DNA of 64,000 bases, from assembly GCF_012911015.1 (NCBI RefSeq), contig NZ_WVVV01000005.1, positions 62,255 to 126,254 on the forward strand. Direction: 5' to 3'. This document shows, in pieces, positions 1 through 8,620 of the stretch; positions within the stretch are counted from its first letter, which is position 1, and every line of letters begins with the position of its first letter. The translations under genes were made by a program, and so were the position numbers. Under the pieces are notes generated by a model. It did no database searches and was not told the DNA's origin. It worked only from the letters and a program-made list of their open reading frames with translations. Source of the stretch: Chelativorans sp. ZYF759 (GTDB lineage Bacteria; Pseudomonadota; Alphaproteobacteria; Rhizobiales; Rhizobiaceae).

Positions 1-49
1 CCCCGTCTTCGAACTTCTGGTCGAACTCAGCTGCGGTGATCTTCTTCAT
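1..49 (-). CDS. brnA: BrnA-like antitoxin, N-terminal fragment (runs off the window)
   Basis: Only the first 16 codons are inside the window, beginning MKKITAAEFDQKFEDG. The start lies 23 bases inside the end of the BrnT gene, the usual toxin-first overlapping arrangement of BrnTA modules. BrnA antitoxins are ribbon-helix-helix DNA-binding proteins that neutralise BrnT and repress the operon. The N-terminus KKITAAEFD..F is typical of the family. The DNA-binding part is outside the window, so identity rests on position plus this short N-terminus. Confidence 0.7.
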   Translation of the reverse strand, partial: MKKITAAEFDQKFEDG

Positions 50-299
50 AGGCTTCGATTTCCTTCTGCCGCGACCGACGCACCGAAATGATCCTCGTGC
101 GTCCGGCGCGGTCTGTGCAGATCGCGGTCCAGTTCACGCGGGCGATGCGGCCGATCGCAAGGAACCTTGGTTCCGTCTCCGTGCGCGCATCGAGGATCAG
201 CAGCCACTCGTCCTGCCAGAGCGCTTTCGATTCCTCGAAATCGATCCCGTGCTTGTCCTTGTTCGTCGCACTCTTGGATGGATCATATTCGAACTCCAT
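27..299 (-). CDS. brnT: BrnT family type II toxin (ribonuclease)
   Basis: This 90-residue protein has the BrnT signature throughout: an N-terminal FEYDPSKSATNKDKHGIDFEE, a central R-x-L-A-I-G segment and a C-terminal RIISVRRSRQKE-x-E-x-Y. BrnT is a RelE-fold RNase that inhibits translation and is held by BrnA. Length matches the family (about 90-95 aa). Here the toxin precedes the antitoxin and overlaps it by 23 bases. The spacer upstream carries an inverted repeat likely bound by the BrnTA complex. Confidence 0.88.
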   Translation of the reverse strand: MEFEYDPSKSATNKDKHGIDFEESKALWQDEWLLILDARTETEPRFLAIGRIARVNWTAICTDRAGRTRIISVRRSRQKEIEAYEEDHRS

Positions 300-307
300 A
301 AGGCAAT

Positions 308-341
308 ATGGTATGGTTTTGGTATAATTTCCATACCAAAA
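308..341 (-). promoter_or_regulatory. Inverted-repeat operator upstream of brnTA
   Basis: TTTTGGTAT (317-325) and ATACCAAAA (333-341) form a perfect 9-bp inverted repeat around a 7-base spacer. A further half site, ATGGTAT, lies at 308-314. It sits just before the brnT start, in the 46-base gap to paaZ. Autoregulation of BrnTA through such sites is known for the family. Assignment to this site is inferred from position. Confidence 0.6.
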
Positions 342-345
342 TTGA

Positions 346-2367
346 CTATATGGCGTTCATCGTCAGCAATTCGTAGGCGGCGACCTGCTCGTCGTCCTGA
401 TTGGTGACGGACACGTCCCAGCGCACCTCGCCATATTCCTCGTTGCGCGCCTTCTTGTCCTTGGCGGTCAGGCGCACCTGGATCGCGTCGCCGGGCGAGA
501 CCGGCTTCATGAAGCGCAGATTGTCGAGGCCGTAATTGGCAAGCACCGGGCCGGGTGCGGGATCGACAAAGAGGCCGGCGGCAAAGGACAGGATCAGATA
601 GCCATGCGCGACGCGGCCGGGGAAGAAGGGGTTGGCTGCGGCCGCATCCTCGTCCATGTGCGCGTAGAAATTGTCGCCCGTGAATTCCGCGAAATGCTCG
701 ATGTCGGCCAGCGTGATTTCGCGCGACGCGGTCTCCAGCGTGTGCCCGATTTCCAGCTCGGAGAATTTCACGCGGAAGGGGTGGACCTCCTTCGGTAGTG
801 TCTTGGAGCCCGGCACGAATGTCCGGGTGATGCCGGACAGCAGGTCGGGGCTGGCCTGGATGGCGGAGCGCTGCATGTAGTGCATGACGCCCCTGATGCC
901 GCCCATCTCCTCGCCGCCGCCGGCGCGCCCCGGTCCGCCATGGATCATGTGGGGCAGGGGGGAACCGTGGCCGGTCGCCTCCTTGCCGGTGTCGCGATTG
1001 GCGAAATAGAGCCGGCCATGATGCGCGCCCATCGCCAGCACGGCTTCCCGCGCGACCGCCGGATCATGGGTGAAGATCGACGCGACCAGCGAGCCGCCGC
1101 CGCGGTTGGCAAGGTGGCCCGCATGGGCGACGTCGCGATAGCCCATGATCGTCGAGACCGGACCGAAGGCCTCGACCTCATGCACGCGGGAAGCATTGTC
1201 TGGGTTGTCGCAGGAAAAAAGCAGCGGCGCGAGGAAGGCGCCCGCCTCCATCCCGTCGATGCCCCCCTTTTCCATATCGCCGAAGACGAGCCTGGCTTCG
1301 CTGGCGATGATCCTCGCCTTGGCGCGCACGTCGTCGCGCTGGGCGAGGCTGGCCAGCGCGCCCATGCGCGTCGCTTCGTCGCGCGGGTTGCCGACGACCG
1401 TTTTCGCCAGCCGCCCGGACAGCGCGTCGATAACCACGTCGCGATGGCCCTCCGGCACGATGAGGCGGCGGATGGCGGTGCATTTCTGCCCCGCCTTGGC
1501 CGTCATCTCACGATGGACTTCCCTGATGAAGGTGTCGAATTCCGGCGTACCGGGGGCAGCATCCGGCCCCAGGATGGAGGCGTTGAGCGAATCCTGCTCG
1601 GCGATGAAACGCGTCGAGTTCCTGAGCAGGTTCGGGTTGGAACGCAGCATCAGCGCCGTTTCGGCCGAACCGGTGAAGGAGACCACGTCCTGCGATCCGA
1701 GCCGGTCGAGAAGATCGCCTGCCGAGCCCGCCACGAACTGCACCGCGCCGTCCGGCAGGATGTTCGATTCCACGATCATGCGGAACGCGGCTTCCGCCAG
1801 CCATGCGGTCGAGGAAGCCGGCTTGACGATGGCGGGCACGCCGGCCAGCAGCGTTGGCGCCAGTTTCTCCAGCATGCCCCAGACCGGGAAGTTGAAGGCG
1901 TTGATGTGGATAGCCACGCCCTGCAGCGAGGTCGCCACATGCTGGCCAAGGAAATTGCCGCCGCGCGACAACTGCTCCAGGGCGCCTTCGACATAGATGG
2001 TGTCGTCCGGCATTTCGCGCCGGCCCTTGGAGGAGAACACGAACAAGGTGGCGATGCCGCCATCGATGTCGATCATCGAATCCGCCTTGGTGGCGCCGGT
2101 CTCGTAGGACAGCTCGTAAAGCGGATCGCGGCGCTCGTTGAGATATTGCGCCAGCGCCTTCACAGCGTAGGCGCGCTCGTGAAAGGTCATCTTGCGCAAA
2201 GCCGGCCCACCGACATTCCGCGCGTGGTCCGTCATCGCCGCGAAGTCGAGTTCGGCGCCGATCTCGGCAATCGATTCGCCGGTCACGGCGCTTTTCAGCT
2301 GCGAGATCCTGCCCGAGGGCGCGACCCAGCTTCCGGCTGCAAAGCTGTGAAGGGGGATAATGGTCAT
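346..2367 (-). CDS. paaZ: PaaZ: oxepin-CoA hydrolase / 3-oxo-5,6-dehydrosuberyl-CoA semialdehyde dehydrogenase
   Basis: This 673-residue bifunctional enzyme of aerobic phenylacetate degradation opens the ring and then oxidises the aldehyde. Residues 1-520 are an aldehyde dehydrogenase domain with general base E257 (FIAEQDS) and nucleophile C296 (GQKCTA). Each is one position after the E. coli PaaZ residues. Residues about 535-673 are a MaoC hydratase domain with D565 and H570 in GDNFYAH. Length matches family (about 680). It lies 13 bases after the P450 gene on the same strand, so the two are probably cotranscribed away from the palindrome at 3651. Other later-step genes (paaF, G, H, J) are not in the window. 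Confidence 0.96.
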   Translation of the reverse strand: MTIIPLHSFAAGSWVAPSGRISQLKSAVTGESIAEIGAELDFAAMTDHARNVGGPALRKMTFHERAYAVKALAQYLNERRDPLYELSYETGATKADSMIDIDGGIATLFVFSSKGRREMPDDTIYVEGALEQLSRGGNFLGQHVATSLQGVAIHINAFNFPVWGMLEKLAPTLLAGVPAIVKPASSTAWLAEAAFRMIVESNILPDGAVQFVAGSAGDLLDRLGSQDVVSFTGSAETALMLRSNPNLLRNSTRFIAEQDSLNASILGPDAAPGTPEFDTFIREVHREMTAKAGQKCTAIRRLIVPEGHRDVVIDALSGRLAKTVVGNPRDEATRMGALASLAQRDDVRAKARIIASEARLVFGDMEKGGIDGMEAGAFLAPLLFSCDNPDNASRVHEVEAFGPVSTIMGYRDVAHAGHLANRGGGSLVASIFTHDPAVAREAVLAMGAHHGRLYFANRDTGKEATGHGSPLPHMIHGGPGRAGGGEEMGGIRGVMHYMQRSAIQASPDLLSGITRTFVPGSKTLPKEVHPFRVKFSELEIGHTLETASREITLADIEHFAEFTGDNFYAHMDEDAAAANPFFPGRVAHGYLILSFAAGLFVDPAPGPVLANYGLDNLRFMKPVSPGDAIQVRLTAKDKKARNEEYGEVRWDVSVTNQDDEQVAAYELLTMNAI

Positions 2368-2380
2368 CTGCTCGTCCTCT

Positions 2381-3607
2381 TCAATTCACTTGCGCCGGCA
2401 GGCTGGCAAAGCCGCGAAACCGCACGCGTCCGGTACGCCGCGGCTCACCCGCCAGCCGGTAGTTGGGAAAGCGCTTCAGGAAACGCGCGATGGCGATGCG
2501 GCCTTCGAGCCGCGCAAGCGAAAATCCCGCGCAGAGATGCGGGCCCTGCGCGAAAGCCAGATGCCGGTTGGGTTTTCTGGAAAGGTCGAGCCGGTCGGGC
2601 TCAGTGAACTGGCGCGGATCCCGATTGGCGGCGCCGATGCACAGATGGATACGTGTCCCGGCCGGGATCGTCTCTCCGTGGAACTCCACGTCTTCCGTTG
2701 TCATCCGGTTGCCGAGCTGGTTGGGCGACTGGAAGCGCAGGAATTCGTCGACGGCCGTGTCGATCATGCCGGGTTCGGCCTCCAGGCGCTGCTTCTCACC
2801 CGGCCAATCCAGGAGCTCAAACAGCGCGTTGCCGATCAGGTTGGTCGTGGTCTCGTGGCCTGCATTGAGGATGAAGATGCAGTTTTGCAGCAGCTCGGTC
2901 TCGGAAAGCTCCTCTCCTTCCGGCGTGCCGTTGATGAGGCGCGTCAGGACGTCGGTCGCCGGGTCGCCCGGGTTCTTGCGGCGGCGCGCGACGAGGTCCT
3001 TCAGATAGGCCTTGAAGTCCTCCACCGCGCGGTTGCCGCGCTCCTTCTGCTCCTCGCTCAGGACCGGTTCGAGCGCGCCGAGGATGGCGAGCGACCAGTC
3101 GCGCAGCGGTCCGCGTTCCTCATGCGGCATGACGAACAGATTGCCGATCACCTCGAGCGGAATGGCGGCGGCGAAATCCTCGATCAGGTCGACCTCGCCC
3201 TTCTCTTCCATCGCATCGAGCAGCGAGTCCACCAGACGGATGAGTCCTGGCTCCATGGCGGAGATGGCGCGCGGGGTCAGCGCGCCCATCATGATCTTGC
3301 GCACCCGCGTGTGCAGCGGCGGATCGTTGAAGACGAGGCTGGTCGTGTGGTGCTCGTAGAGCGGCGTGTCGCCATATTTGGGCAGGAACTCGACCTTCTT
3401 GTCCGACGAGAAGGCTTTTGTGTCGCGATAGACCCGGTCGAGATCGGCGTAGCGCGACAGCATGATCGAGCCGTCCGCGAAATGCTTGACCGGGGCGTGC
3501 TCGAGCAGCGCCCGGTAGGTCGGAAAGGGATCCTCCGCGAAAGCCGGCGGTATCGCGGTGATGTCGAAAGTGTCGGCGAGCGCGGCCAGAATGGTCGTCA
3601 CGGTCAA
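2381..3607 (-). CDS. Cytochrome P450 in the phenylacetate cluster
   Basis: This is a soluble bacterial P450 of about 408 residues. The I-helix oxygen-binding motif is A-G-H-E-T-T. The haem loop reads FAQGPHLCAGFSLAR, with the proximal Cys in the F-x-x-G-x-x-x-C-x-G pattern. The E-x-x-R region also looks present. An ATG exists at 3625, but the only good ribosome-binding site (GGGAGGA) lies inside that extension. TTG at 3607 or GTG at 3601 is therefore the better start. No redox partner is adjacent. Cotranscription with paaZ and the shared palindrome suggest a role on phenylacetate or its CoA intermediates. That is inference and the substrate is unknown. Confidence 0.9.
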   Translation of the reverse strand: MTVTTILAALADTFDITAIPPAFAEDPFPTYRALLEHAPVKHFADGSIMLSRYADLDRVYRDTKAFSSDKKVEFLPKYGDTPLYEHHTTSLVFNDPPLHTRVRKIMMGALTPRAISAMEPGLIRLVDSLLDAMEEKGEVDLIEDFAAAIPLEVIGNLFVMPHEERGPLRDWSLAILGALEPVLSEEQKERGNRAVEDFKAYLKDLVARRRKNPGDPATDVLTRLINGTPEGEELSETELLQNCIFILNAGHETTTNLIGNALFELLDWPGEKQRLEAEPGMIDTAVDEFLRFQSPNQLGNRMTTEDVEFHGETIPAGTRIHLCIGAANRDPRQFTEPDRLDLSRKPNRHLAFAQGPHLCAGFSLARLEGRIAIARFLKRFPNYRLAGEPRRTGRVRFRGFASLPAQVN

Positions 3608-3650
3608 TGATTCCTCCCTCGGCATCGTCGTGCCGTTGCGCGTATTATTG

Positions 3651-3664
3651 ACCGACCGGTCGGT
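3651..3664. promoter_or_regulatory. Probable PaaR (TetR family) operator between the P450-paaZ and paaIKR units
   Basis: ACCGACCGGTCGGT is a perfect 14-bp palindrome in the divergent promoter region. It is placed to control the leftward P450-paaZ and rightward paaI-paaK-paaR transcripts together. The form is typical of TetR-family operators. The TetR gene ending the rightward unit is the obvious ligand-sensing repressor. TetR-type PaaR proteins responding to phenylacetyl-CoA are known in other proteobacteria. Confidence 0.7.
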
Positions 3665-3702
3665 TTATGCAAGTCTTGCCGGGACTGGTGGAGGAGCAGA
3701 TC

Positions 3703-4134
3703 ATGACATTGTCGGCGGAGGAAATCGCGCGCAGAAGCGCCGACGCCATGTGGGCGAATGACGACGCATCGAAATGGCTCGGCATGAGCCTGGACGCGGT
3801 CGGGCCTGGCACGGCGACGACGTCGTTGACGGTCGAAAAGCACCACACCAACGGCCACGACATCTGCCATGGCGGATACATATTTACCCTGGCCGATTCC
3901 GCATTCGCCTTTGCCTGCAATTCGTACAACCGCATCGTGGTGGCGCAGCACAACACCATCACCTTCATCGCGCCTGGAAAGCTCGGCGACCGGCTGACTG
4001 CGCAGGCGCGCGAGATCGCGCGCTACGGGCGCTCGGGCATCTACGACGTGCGGGTGAGCGACCAGGATGGGCGTCCGATCGCCGAATTCCGCGGCGCGTC
4101 GCGCCAGATCGACGGCAAGCATTTCGAGGAGTAG
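3703..4134 (+). CDS. paaI: PaaI hydroxyphenylacetyl-CoA thioesterase
   Basis: This is a hotdog-fold thioesterase that hydrolyses dead-end phenylacetyl-CoA derivatives and frees CoA. The 143-residue form starting MTLSAEEIA is preferred because GGAGGAG lies six bases before it. An in-frame ATG at 3667 has no such site. The H-x-N-x-H-D-I-C-H-G-G segment with its conserved Asp and the family spacing are clear. The C-terminus G-R-S-G-I-Y-D-V matches PaaI. It is the first gene of the paaI-paaK-paaR unit. Confidence 0.93.
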   Translation: MTLSAEEIARRSADAMWANDDASKWLGMSLDAVGPGTATTSLTVEKHHTNGHDICHGGYIFTLADSAFAFACNSYNRIVVAQHNTITFIAPGKLGDRLTAQAREIARYGRSGIYDVRVSDQDGRPIAEFRGASRQIDGKHFEE

Positions 4135-4163
4135 GCGCGGCCCGGCGCCGCGGGGAGGACGTG

Positions 4164-5474
4164 ATGAAGGATCTGACACCCAGGAAGGAAGATCTCGACC
4201 CGATCGAGATCGCCTCGCGCGACGAAATCGCCGCGCTGCAACTGAACCGGCTGAAATGGTCGTTGAAACACGCCTATGACAACGTTCCGCATTACCGCCG
4301 GAGCTTCGATGCGGCGGGCGTGCATCCCGACGATCTGAAGGCGCTTTCCGACCTGTCGAAGTTCCCCTTCACCGCCAAGGGCGACCTTCGCCAGCATTAT
4401 CCCTTCGGCATGTTCGCGGTGCCGCGCGAGAAGGTCGTGCGTATCCATGCCTCCTCCGGCACGACCGGCAAGCCGACGGTGGTCGGCTACACGAAGAACG
4501 ACATCGAGGTCTGGGCGGACTGCGTGGCGCGGTCCATGCGGGCCTCGGGCACGCGGCCGGGCGACGTCGTCCACATCGCCTATGGCTATGGTCTCTTCAC
4601 CGGTGGGCTCGGCGCCCATTACGGGGCGGAGCGGCTGGGCTGCACGGTGGTGCCCGTCTCGGGCGGCATGACGACAAGGCAGGTGACGCTGATCGAGGAT
4701 TTTGCCGCCACCACCATCATGGTGACGCCATCCTACATGCTGTCCATCCTCGACGAATACCGGGCCCAGGGGCTCGATCCGCGCGAGAGCCCGCTTCAGG
4801 TCGGCATTTTCGGGGCGGAGCCGTGGACCAACGCCATGCGGGCCGAAATCGAAAACGCCTTCGACATGCATGCGGTCGACATTTACGGCCTGTCGGAGGT
4901 GATCGGTCCAGGCGTCGCCAATGAGTGCGTGGAGACCAAGGACGGGCTGCATGTGTGGGAGGACCACTTCTATCCCGAGATCATCGACCCGGAGACGGGC
5001 GCGGTGCTGCCCGACGGCGAGCGGGGCGAACTCGTGTTCACCTCGCTCACCAAGGAAGCCTTCCCCATCGTGCGCTACCGTACCCGCGACCTGACGCGGC
5101 TTTTGCCCGGCACGGCGCGGACCATGCGGCGCATGGAAAAGATCACCGGCCGCTCCGACGACATGATGATCCTGCGCGGGGTGAACGTGTTCCCCACTCA
5201 AATCGAGGAGCAGATCCTGAAGGTCGAGGGGCTCAGCCCCCATTTCCAGGTCGAATTGTGGCGCGAGGACCGTCTCGACTGCATGACGGTGCATGTTGAA
5301 GCGATGCCTCATGCGGCGGCAGAGGAGTCGCGCAGCCTGTGTGCCGGCTTGCTGCGCGAGCACATCAAGGAGGTGATCGGCGTGACCGTGATCGTCAACG
5401 TCACCGAGCCGGAAGGCGTCGCGCGCAGCCAGGGCAAGGCCCAGCGCATCGTCGACAACCGACCGAAAGGGTAG
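4164..5474 (+). CDS. paaK: Phenylacetate-CoA ligase
   Basis: This 436-residue AMP-forming ligase makes phenylacetyl-CoA from phenylacetate, ATP and CoA, the entry step of the pathway. The ATP-binding loop SSGTTGKPTVVGYT lies near residues 97-110. Other motifs are GAEPW, YGLSEVIGPGVANEC, YRTRDLTRLL and the C-terminal hinge GRSDDMMILRGVNVFP. Length equals known PaaK (about 437). GGGGAGGACGTG precedes the start. The gene is 29 bases after paaI and is followed by paaR. Confidence 0.97.
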   Translation: MKDLTPRKEDLDPIEIASRDEIAALQLNRLKWSLKHAYDNVPHYRRSFDAAGVHPDDLKALSDLSKFPFTAKGDLRQHYPFGMFAVPREKVVRIHASSGTTGKPTVVGYTKNDIEVWADCVARSMRASGTRPGDVVHIAYGYGLFTGGLGAHYGAERLGCTVVPVSGGMTTRQVTLIEDFAATTIMVTPSYMLSILDEYRAQGLDPRESPLQVGIFGAEPWTNAMRAEIENAFDMHAVDIYGLSEVIGPGVANECVETKDGLHVWEDHFYPEIIDPETGAVLPDGERGELVFTSLTKEAFPIVRYRTRDLTRLLPGTARTMRRMEKITGRSDDMMILRGVNVFPTQIEEQILKVEGLSPHFQVELWREDRLDCMTVHVEAMPHAAAEESRSLCAGLLREHIKEVIGVTVIVNVTEPEGVARSQGKAQRIVDNRPKG

Positions 5475-5482
5475 GGGAAACG

Positions 5483-6076
5483 GTGGCCCGCACCCGCGCC
5501 AAGGATCACGACGACAAGCGCGAGGCGATGCTGCACCGGGCGGCGATCGTCTTTTCGCGCGACGGTTACGACCGCGCCTCGATGGCGCAACTCGCCGGCG
5601 AACTGGGCGTCTCGAAGGGGCTGCTCTACCACTATTATGCCTCCAAGGAGGCGCTGCTTTTCGACATCGTGGAAACGCACCTGACGGTTCTGGTCGAGGT
5701 GGTGGAGGAGGCCGACGATCCCATGCTTCCGCCGGAAGCCCGGCTTGAAGCTCTGGTCGTGGCCCTGCTGGAGGCGTATCGCGATGCCGATGCCGAGCAT
5801 CGGGTCCAGGTCGAGGGCATGCGGATCCTGCCCGACGACGACCAGGAGAAGCTGAAACAGCTGGAACGCCGGTTGGTCGCCATCTTCGCCGAGGCCGTGC
5901 GCGCGCTGGATCCCGACCTCTTCGCGGGCAAGCCCCTGATCAAGCCGGTCACCATGAGCCTCTTCGGCATGATGAACTGGGCCTATATGTGGTTCCGCGA
6001 CGGCGGCCCGGTGAGCCGCGCCGACTATGCAAGACTGGCGACGCGGATATTGGTTGGCGGGGTGAGGGGGCTTTAG
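5483..6076 (+). CDS. paaR: TetR family regulator, probable PaaR
   Basis: This 197-residue protein has an N-terminal TetR helix-turn-helix (RDGYDRASMAQLAGELGVS followed by KGLLYHYYASKEALL, residues about 25-65) and a ligand-binding helical domain. The GTG start eight bases after the paaK stop follows a GGGG stretch. An ORF continues upstream only as read-through of paaK sequence. The likely target is the palindrome at 3651-3664, and the likely inducer phenylacetyl-CoA. Both are inferred from context and known PaaR proteins. Confidence 0.85.
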   Translation: MARTRAKDHDDKREAMLHRAAIVFSRDGYDRASMAQLAGELGVSKGLLYHYYASKEALLFDIVETHLTVLVEVVEEADDPMLPPEARLEALVVALLEAYRDADAEHRVQVEGMRILPDDDQEKLKQLERRLVAIFAEAVRALDPDLFAGKPLIKPVTMSLFGMMNWAYMWFRDGGPVSRADYARLATRILVGGVRGL

Positions 6077-6087
6077 GGCCGACGGAG

Positions 6088-6501
6088 CTACGGCGTCTTC
6101 AGCTCGATCCCGACGTCCTTGGCTGCACGGGCCAGACTTGCGTCCAACGTCGCCAAAGGCTTCCTCTCCCGGCGAGCTAGCTCCAGATAACTGGCGTCAT
6201 ACGGGCTCAAGCCATGCAAGTCCGCCAGTTCGAGAGTCGCACCCCAGGCATGCAAATGCGTCTGCGGATCAACTTCGATCGGGAGATTTCCAAGTTGGCT
6301 CAGAGCCAGTTCCCGCTCCGCTGAAGTCATGCGCCCCCGTCGCATGGCCTTTTGCAGTGCGTTGGCCACTTCCAGACTCCAGATAGCGGGAACCTTGGCG
6401 CCCGCCACGGCAACCTCGTCGAAAATCGCTTCAGTCGCCTCGGTGGTCTCATCGGCGAAGAGCCACGCAATCGCCATGGATGCATCGAGCACGAGGCTCA
6501 T
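6088..6501 (-). CDS. vapC: VapC-type PIN-domain toxin
   Basis: This 137-residue PIN nuclease has the expected acidic residues: D6 (LVLDAS), E44 (SLEVANAL), D102 (YDASYLELA) and D120 (LATLDASL). These would bind Mg or Mn for RNA cleavage. It overlaps the upstream antitoxin by four bases (ATGA). VapC toxins typically cleave tRNA or rRNA; the target here is unknown. The module lies between paaR and the paaI-like thioesterase gene. Confidence 0.93.
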   Translation of the reverse strand: MSLVLDASMAIAWLFADETTEATEAIFDEVAVAGAKVPAIWSLEVANALQKAMRRGRMTSAERELALSQLGNLPIEVDPQTHLHAWGATLELADLHGLSPYDASYLELARRERKPLATLDASLARAAKDVGIELKTP

Positions 6502-6743
6502 CTGCGGCCCTCGTTGATGAGTTCCTTTATGTCCAGTCCGCCAAGCGTCAGGCCTTTGCGCAACTCCCTGATACGCGCGACCGCCTCGAGGGCCTGATGT
6601 CTCTTGTCGTCGTCGTTCCGGAGCGCCACCAGCCGCGCGGCTGGTTTGCCCCGCCGCGTTATGACGATTTCCTCGCCCTTCTCGGCTTTGCCGACGAGTT
6701 CCGAAAGTCGGTTCTTGGCTTCAAAAAGACCGATCTCGCGCAT
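6498..6743 (-). CDS. vapB: Phd/YefM-type VapB antitoxin
   Basis: This antitoxin of 81 residues reads MREIGLFEAKNRLSELVGK with the E-I-V-I-T-R-R-G-K-P-A-A-R-L signature of the Phd/YefM DNA-binding fold. The C-terminal half would wrap the toxin. An ATG at 6758 adds five residues. The internal ATG is preferred because GGAGA lies nine bases before it. It is cotranscribed with the PIN toxin. Confidence 0.9.
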   Translation of the reverse strand: MREIGLFEAKNRLSELVGKAEKGEEIVITRRGKPAARLVALRNDDDKRHQALEAVARIRELRKGLTLGGLDIKELINEGRR

Positions 6744-6763
6744 TTGGCCTGTCTCCATCTAGC

Positions 6764-6782
6764 TGATAATCTAGATTGATCA
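6764..6782 (-). promoter_or_regulatory. Palindromic operator upstream of vapBC
   Basis: A perfect 10-bp palindrome AATCTAGATT (6768-6777) is flanked by partly symmetric TGAT and GATCA. It lies about 20 bases before the antitoxin start and is the likely autoregulatory site of the VapBC complex. Confidence 0.5.
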
Positions 6783-6805
6783 GGGGGTGCTTTCAAGTCG
6801 GCGGC

Positions 6806-7225
6806 TCAATCCTCCAGATACGCAAACGCGCTTGTCGCCGTCACCGCAACCTTGGCCTCCCCCTTGGCCCGCATCTCGACGCGGGTGTAGGCCATGCGCT
6901 TGCCATTCGAGAGCACGTCGACCCTGATCTCGACCGGCCCCGGCTTGAGTGGGCGGATGAAATGCGTCGTCAGGTCGACCGTGGTGCAGATGCGGAAACG
7001 GCCGTTGAGCGCGGCGAGCGCCACGACCGCGCAGGTGTCGGCGGCCGAAGCCGTCGCCTGGCCGCAGATCACGCCGCCGATATGGACGAGGCTGGGGTTC
7101 TCCGGGAGCAGGAAATCCGCGCCGGCGGCGTCGAAGCCGACAGGCTCCAGCCCCAGAGCGACGATCCAGGGCGCAAAGACCTTCTGAAGGGTTTCGCGTG
7201 CTTCCGTGATGCCGAATGCCGACAT
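6806..7225 (-). CDS. Hotdog-fold thioesterase, PaaI-like family
   Basis: The protein has 139 residues with the hotdog core H-I-G-G-V-I-C-G-Q and the [13 protein letters not shown] segment. These mark the PaaI_thioesterase superfamily, which hydrolyses acyl-CoA. It is not the orthologue of paaI at 3703; the two are paralogous. It diverges from paaA and shares its promoter region, so it may act on a CoA ester of the pathway. The substrate is not predictable. Confidence 0.85.
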   Translation of the reverse strand: MSAFGITEARETLQKVFAPWIVALGLEPVGFDAAGADFLLPENPSLVHIGGVICGQATASAADTCAVVALAALNGRFRICTTVDLTTHFIRPLKPGPVEIRVDVLSNGKRMAYTRVEMRAKGEAKVAVTATSAFAYLED

Positions 7226-7239
7226 ATGCTCCCCCGAAA

Positions 7240-7284
7240 ATATGTTACAGAATATTGAAGGTACCGCCCATTTCTGTTACATAT
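7240..7284. promoter_or_regulatory. Long inverted repeat in the paaA divergent promoter
   Basis: ATATGTTACAGAA (7240-7252) and TTCTGTTACATAT (7272-7284) form a 13-bp inverted repeat with one mismatched position, centred 32 bases apart. TGTTACA also appears as a direct repeat. The element lies between the start of the hotdog thioesterase gene and paaA. It differs from the palindrome at 3651, so a second regulator may act here. The binding protein is unknown. Confidence 0.5.
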
Positions 7285-7331
7285 CGAATGGCGGCGGTTG
7301 GATGTCACCATCCGAACACGGAGGAGCGCTG

Positions 7332-8327
7332 ATGTATAGCCAGGGATTGATCGGAGCGAAGACCGAGACGACGGAGGACGAATCCTTCCTCGCCGCCTTC
7401 CAGGCGCGCATCGACGCCGAGGAAAAGATCGAGCCCAACGACCCGATGCCCGAGGGCTATCGCCGGACGCTCATCCGCCAGATCGGCCAGCACGCCCATT
7501 CCGAGATCGTCGGCATGCTGCCCGAAGGCAACTGGATCACCCGCGCGCCCTCGCTCAAGCGCAAGGCAGCACTTCTCGCCAAGGTGCAGGACGAGGGCGG
7601 CCACGGCCTCTATCTCTATTCGGCCGCCGAGACGCTGGGCGTCAGCCGCGAGCAGATGACCGAGGAGCTTCTGGCCGGCAAGGCGAAATATTCCTCGATC
7701 TTCAACTATCCCACACTCACCTGGGCCGATATCGGCGCCATCGGCTGGCTGGTCGACGGCGCGGCGATCATGAACCAGATCCCGCTCTGCCGCTGCTCCT
7801 ATGGCCCCTATGCGCGCGCCATGATCCGGGTCTGCAAGGAGGAGAGTTTTCACCAGCGCCAGGGCTACGAGATCATGATGACGCTCGCGGCCGGCACCGA
7901 AGAGCAGAAGGAAATGGCGCAGGACGCACTGAACCGCTGGTGGTGGCCCTCGCTGATGATGTTCGGCCCGCACGACTCAGAGAGCCAGCATGGCGACCAG
8001 TCGATGAAGTGGAAGATCAAGCGCTTCACCAATGACGAGCTGCGCCAGCAATTCGTCGATTCCACCGTGCCGCAGGCCGAGTATCTGGGCCTCACCGTGC
8101 CCGATCCCGAGCTGAAGTGGAACGAGGAACGCGGTCACTACGATTTCGGCCCGATCGACTGGGACGAGTTCTGGACGGTGGTCAAGGGCGGCGGACCGAT
8201 GAACAAGGAACGCCTGGAGGCGCGGCGCAAGGCCTGGGACGACGGCGCCTGGGTGCGCGAGGCGGCCTTGGCCCATGCGGAAAAGCGCAAGGCACGGCGC
8301 GAAGCGACGAAGCTGGCAGCGGAGTGA
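7332..8327 (+). CDS. paaA: Phenylacetyl-CoA 1,2-epoxidase subunit PaaA (catalytic)
   Basis: This is the catalytic di-iron subunit that epoxidises the ring of phenylacetyl-CoA with O2. The ORF is open upstream, but ATG at 7332 (MYSQGLIGA) follows GGAGGAGC and gives 331 residues, normal for PaaA. Iron-ligand helices appear as E-I-V-G-M, D-E-G-G-H-G and later E-E-S-F-H-Q-R, the ferritin-like carboxylate-bridged pattern. It is the first gene of paaABCDE. Confidence 0.96.
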   Translation: MYSQGLIGAKTETTEDESFLAAFQARIDAEEKIEPNDPMPEGYRRTLIRQIGQHAHSEIVGMLPEGNWITRAPSLKRKAALLAKVQDEGGHGLYLYSAAETLGVSREQMTEELLAGKAKYSSIFNYPTLTWADIGAIGWLVDGAAIMNQIPLCRCSYGPYARAMIRVCKEESFHQRQGYEIMMTLAAGTEEQKEMAQDALNRWWWPSLMMFGPHDSESQHGDQSMKWKIKRFTNDELRQQFVDSTVPQAEYLGLTVPDPELKWNEERGHYDFGPIDWDEFWTVVKGGGPMNKERLEARRKAWDDGAWVREAALAHAEKRKARREATKLAAE

Positions 8328-8332
8328 AGACC

Positions 8333-8620
8333 ATGAGCAGAAACGAAATTCCCCTCTGGGAAGTCTTCATCCGCCCGCGCAACGGGCTGGCCCACAAGCA
8401 TTGCGGCTCGGTGCATGCGGCCGACGAGGTGATGGCTCTCCAGGCCGCGCGCGACGTCTATACGCGCCGCGGCGAGGGTGTCTCGATCTGGGTCGTGCCC
8501 TCGGCCTCGATCACCGCGTCGGATCCCGACCAGCGGGCGGAGAATTTCGAGCCGACGGCCTCGAAGATCTACCGCCACCCGACCTTCTACGAAATCCCCG
8601 ACGAAGTGGGGCACATGTGA
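8333..8620 (+). CDS. paaB: Phenylacetyl-CoA epoxidase subunit PaaB
   Basis: This small 95-residue subunit bridges PaaAC heterodimers in the epoxidase. It starts MSRNEIPLWEVFIRPRNGLAHKH, a hallmark of PaaB, and ends with the Y-R-H-P-T-F-Y segment. Length matches the family. It starts five bases after paaA and its stop overlaps the paaC start (TGATG). Confidence 0.95.
   Translation: MSRNEIPLWEVFIRPRNGLAHKHCGSVHAADEVMALQAARDVYTRRGEGVSIWVVPSASITASDPDQRAENFEPTASKIYRHPTFYEIPDEVGHM

Noticed and set aside
880-2607. Long rightward open frame opposite paaZ
   Set aside because: It is a GC-rich shadow of paaZ, with a His/Arg/Gly-rich composition and no family resemblance.
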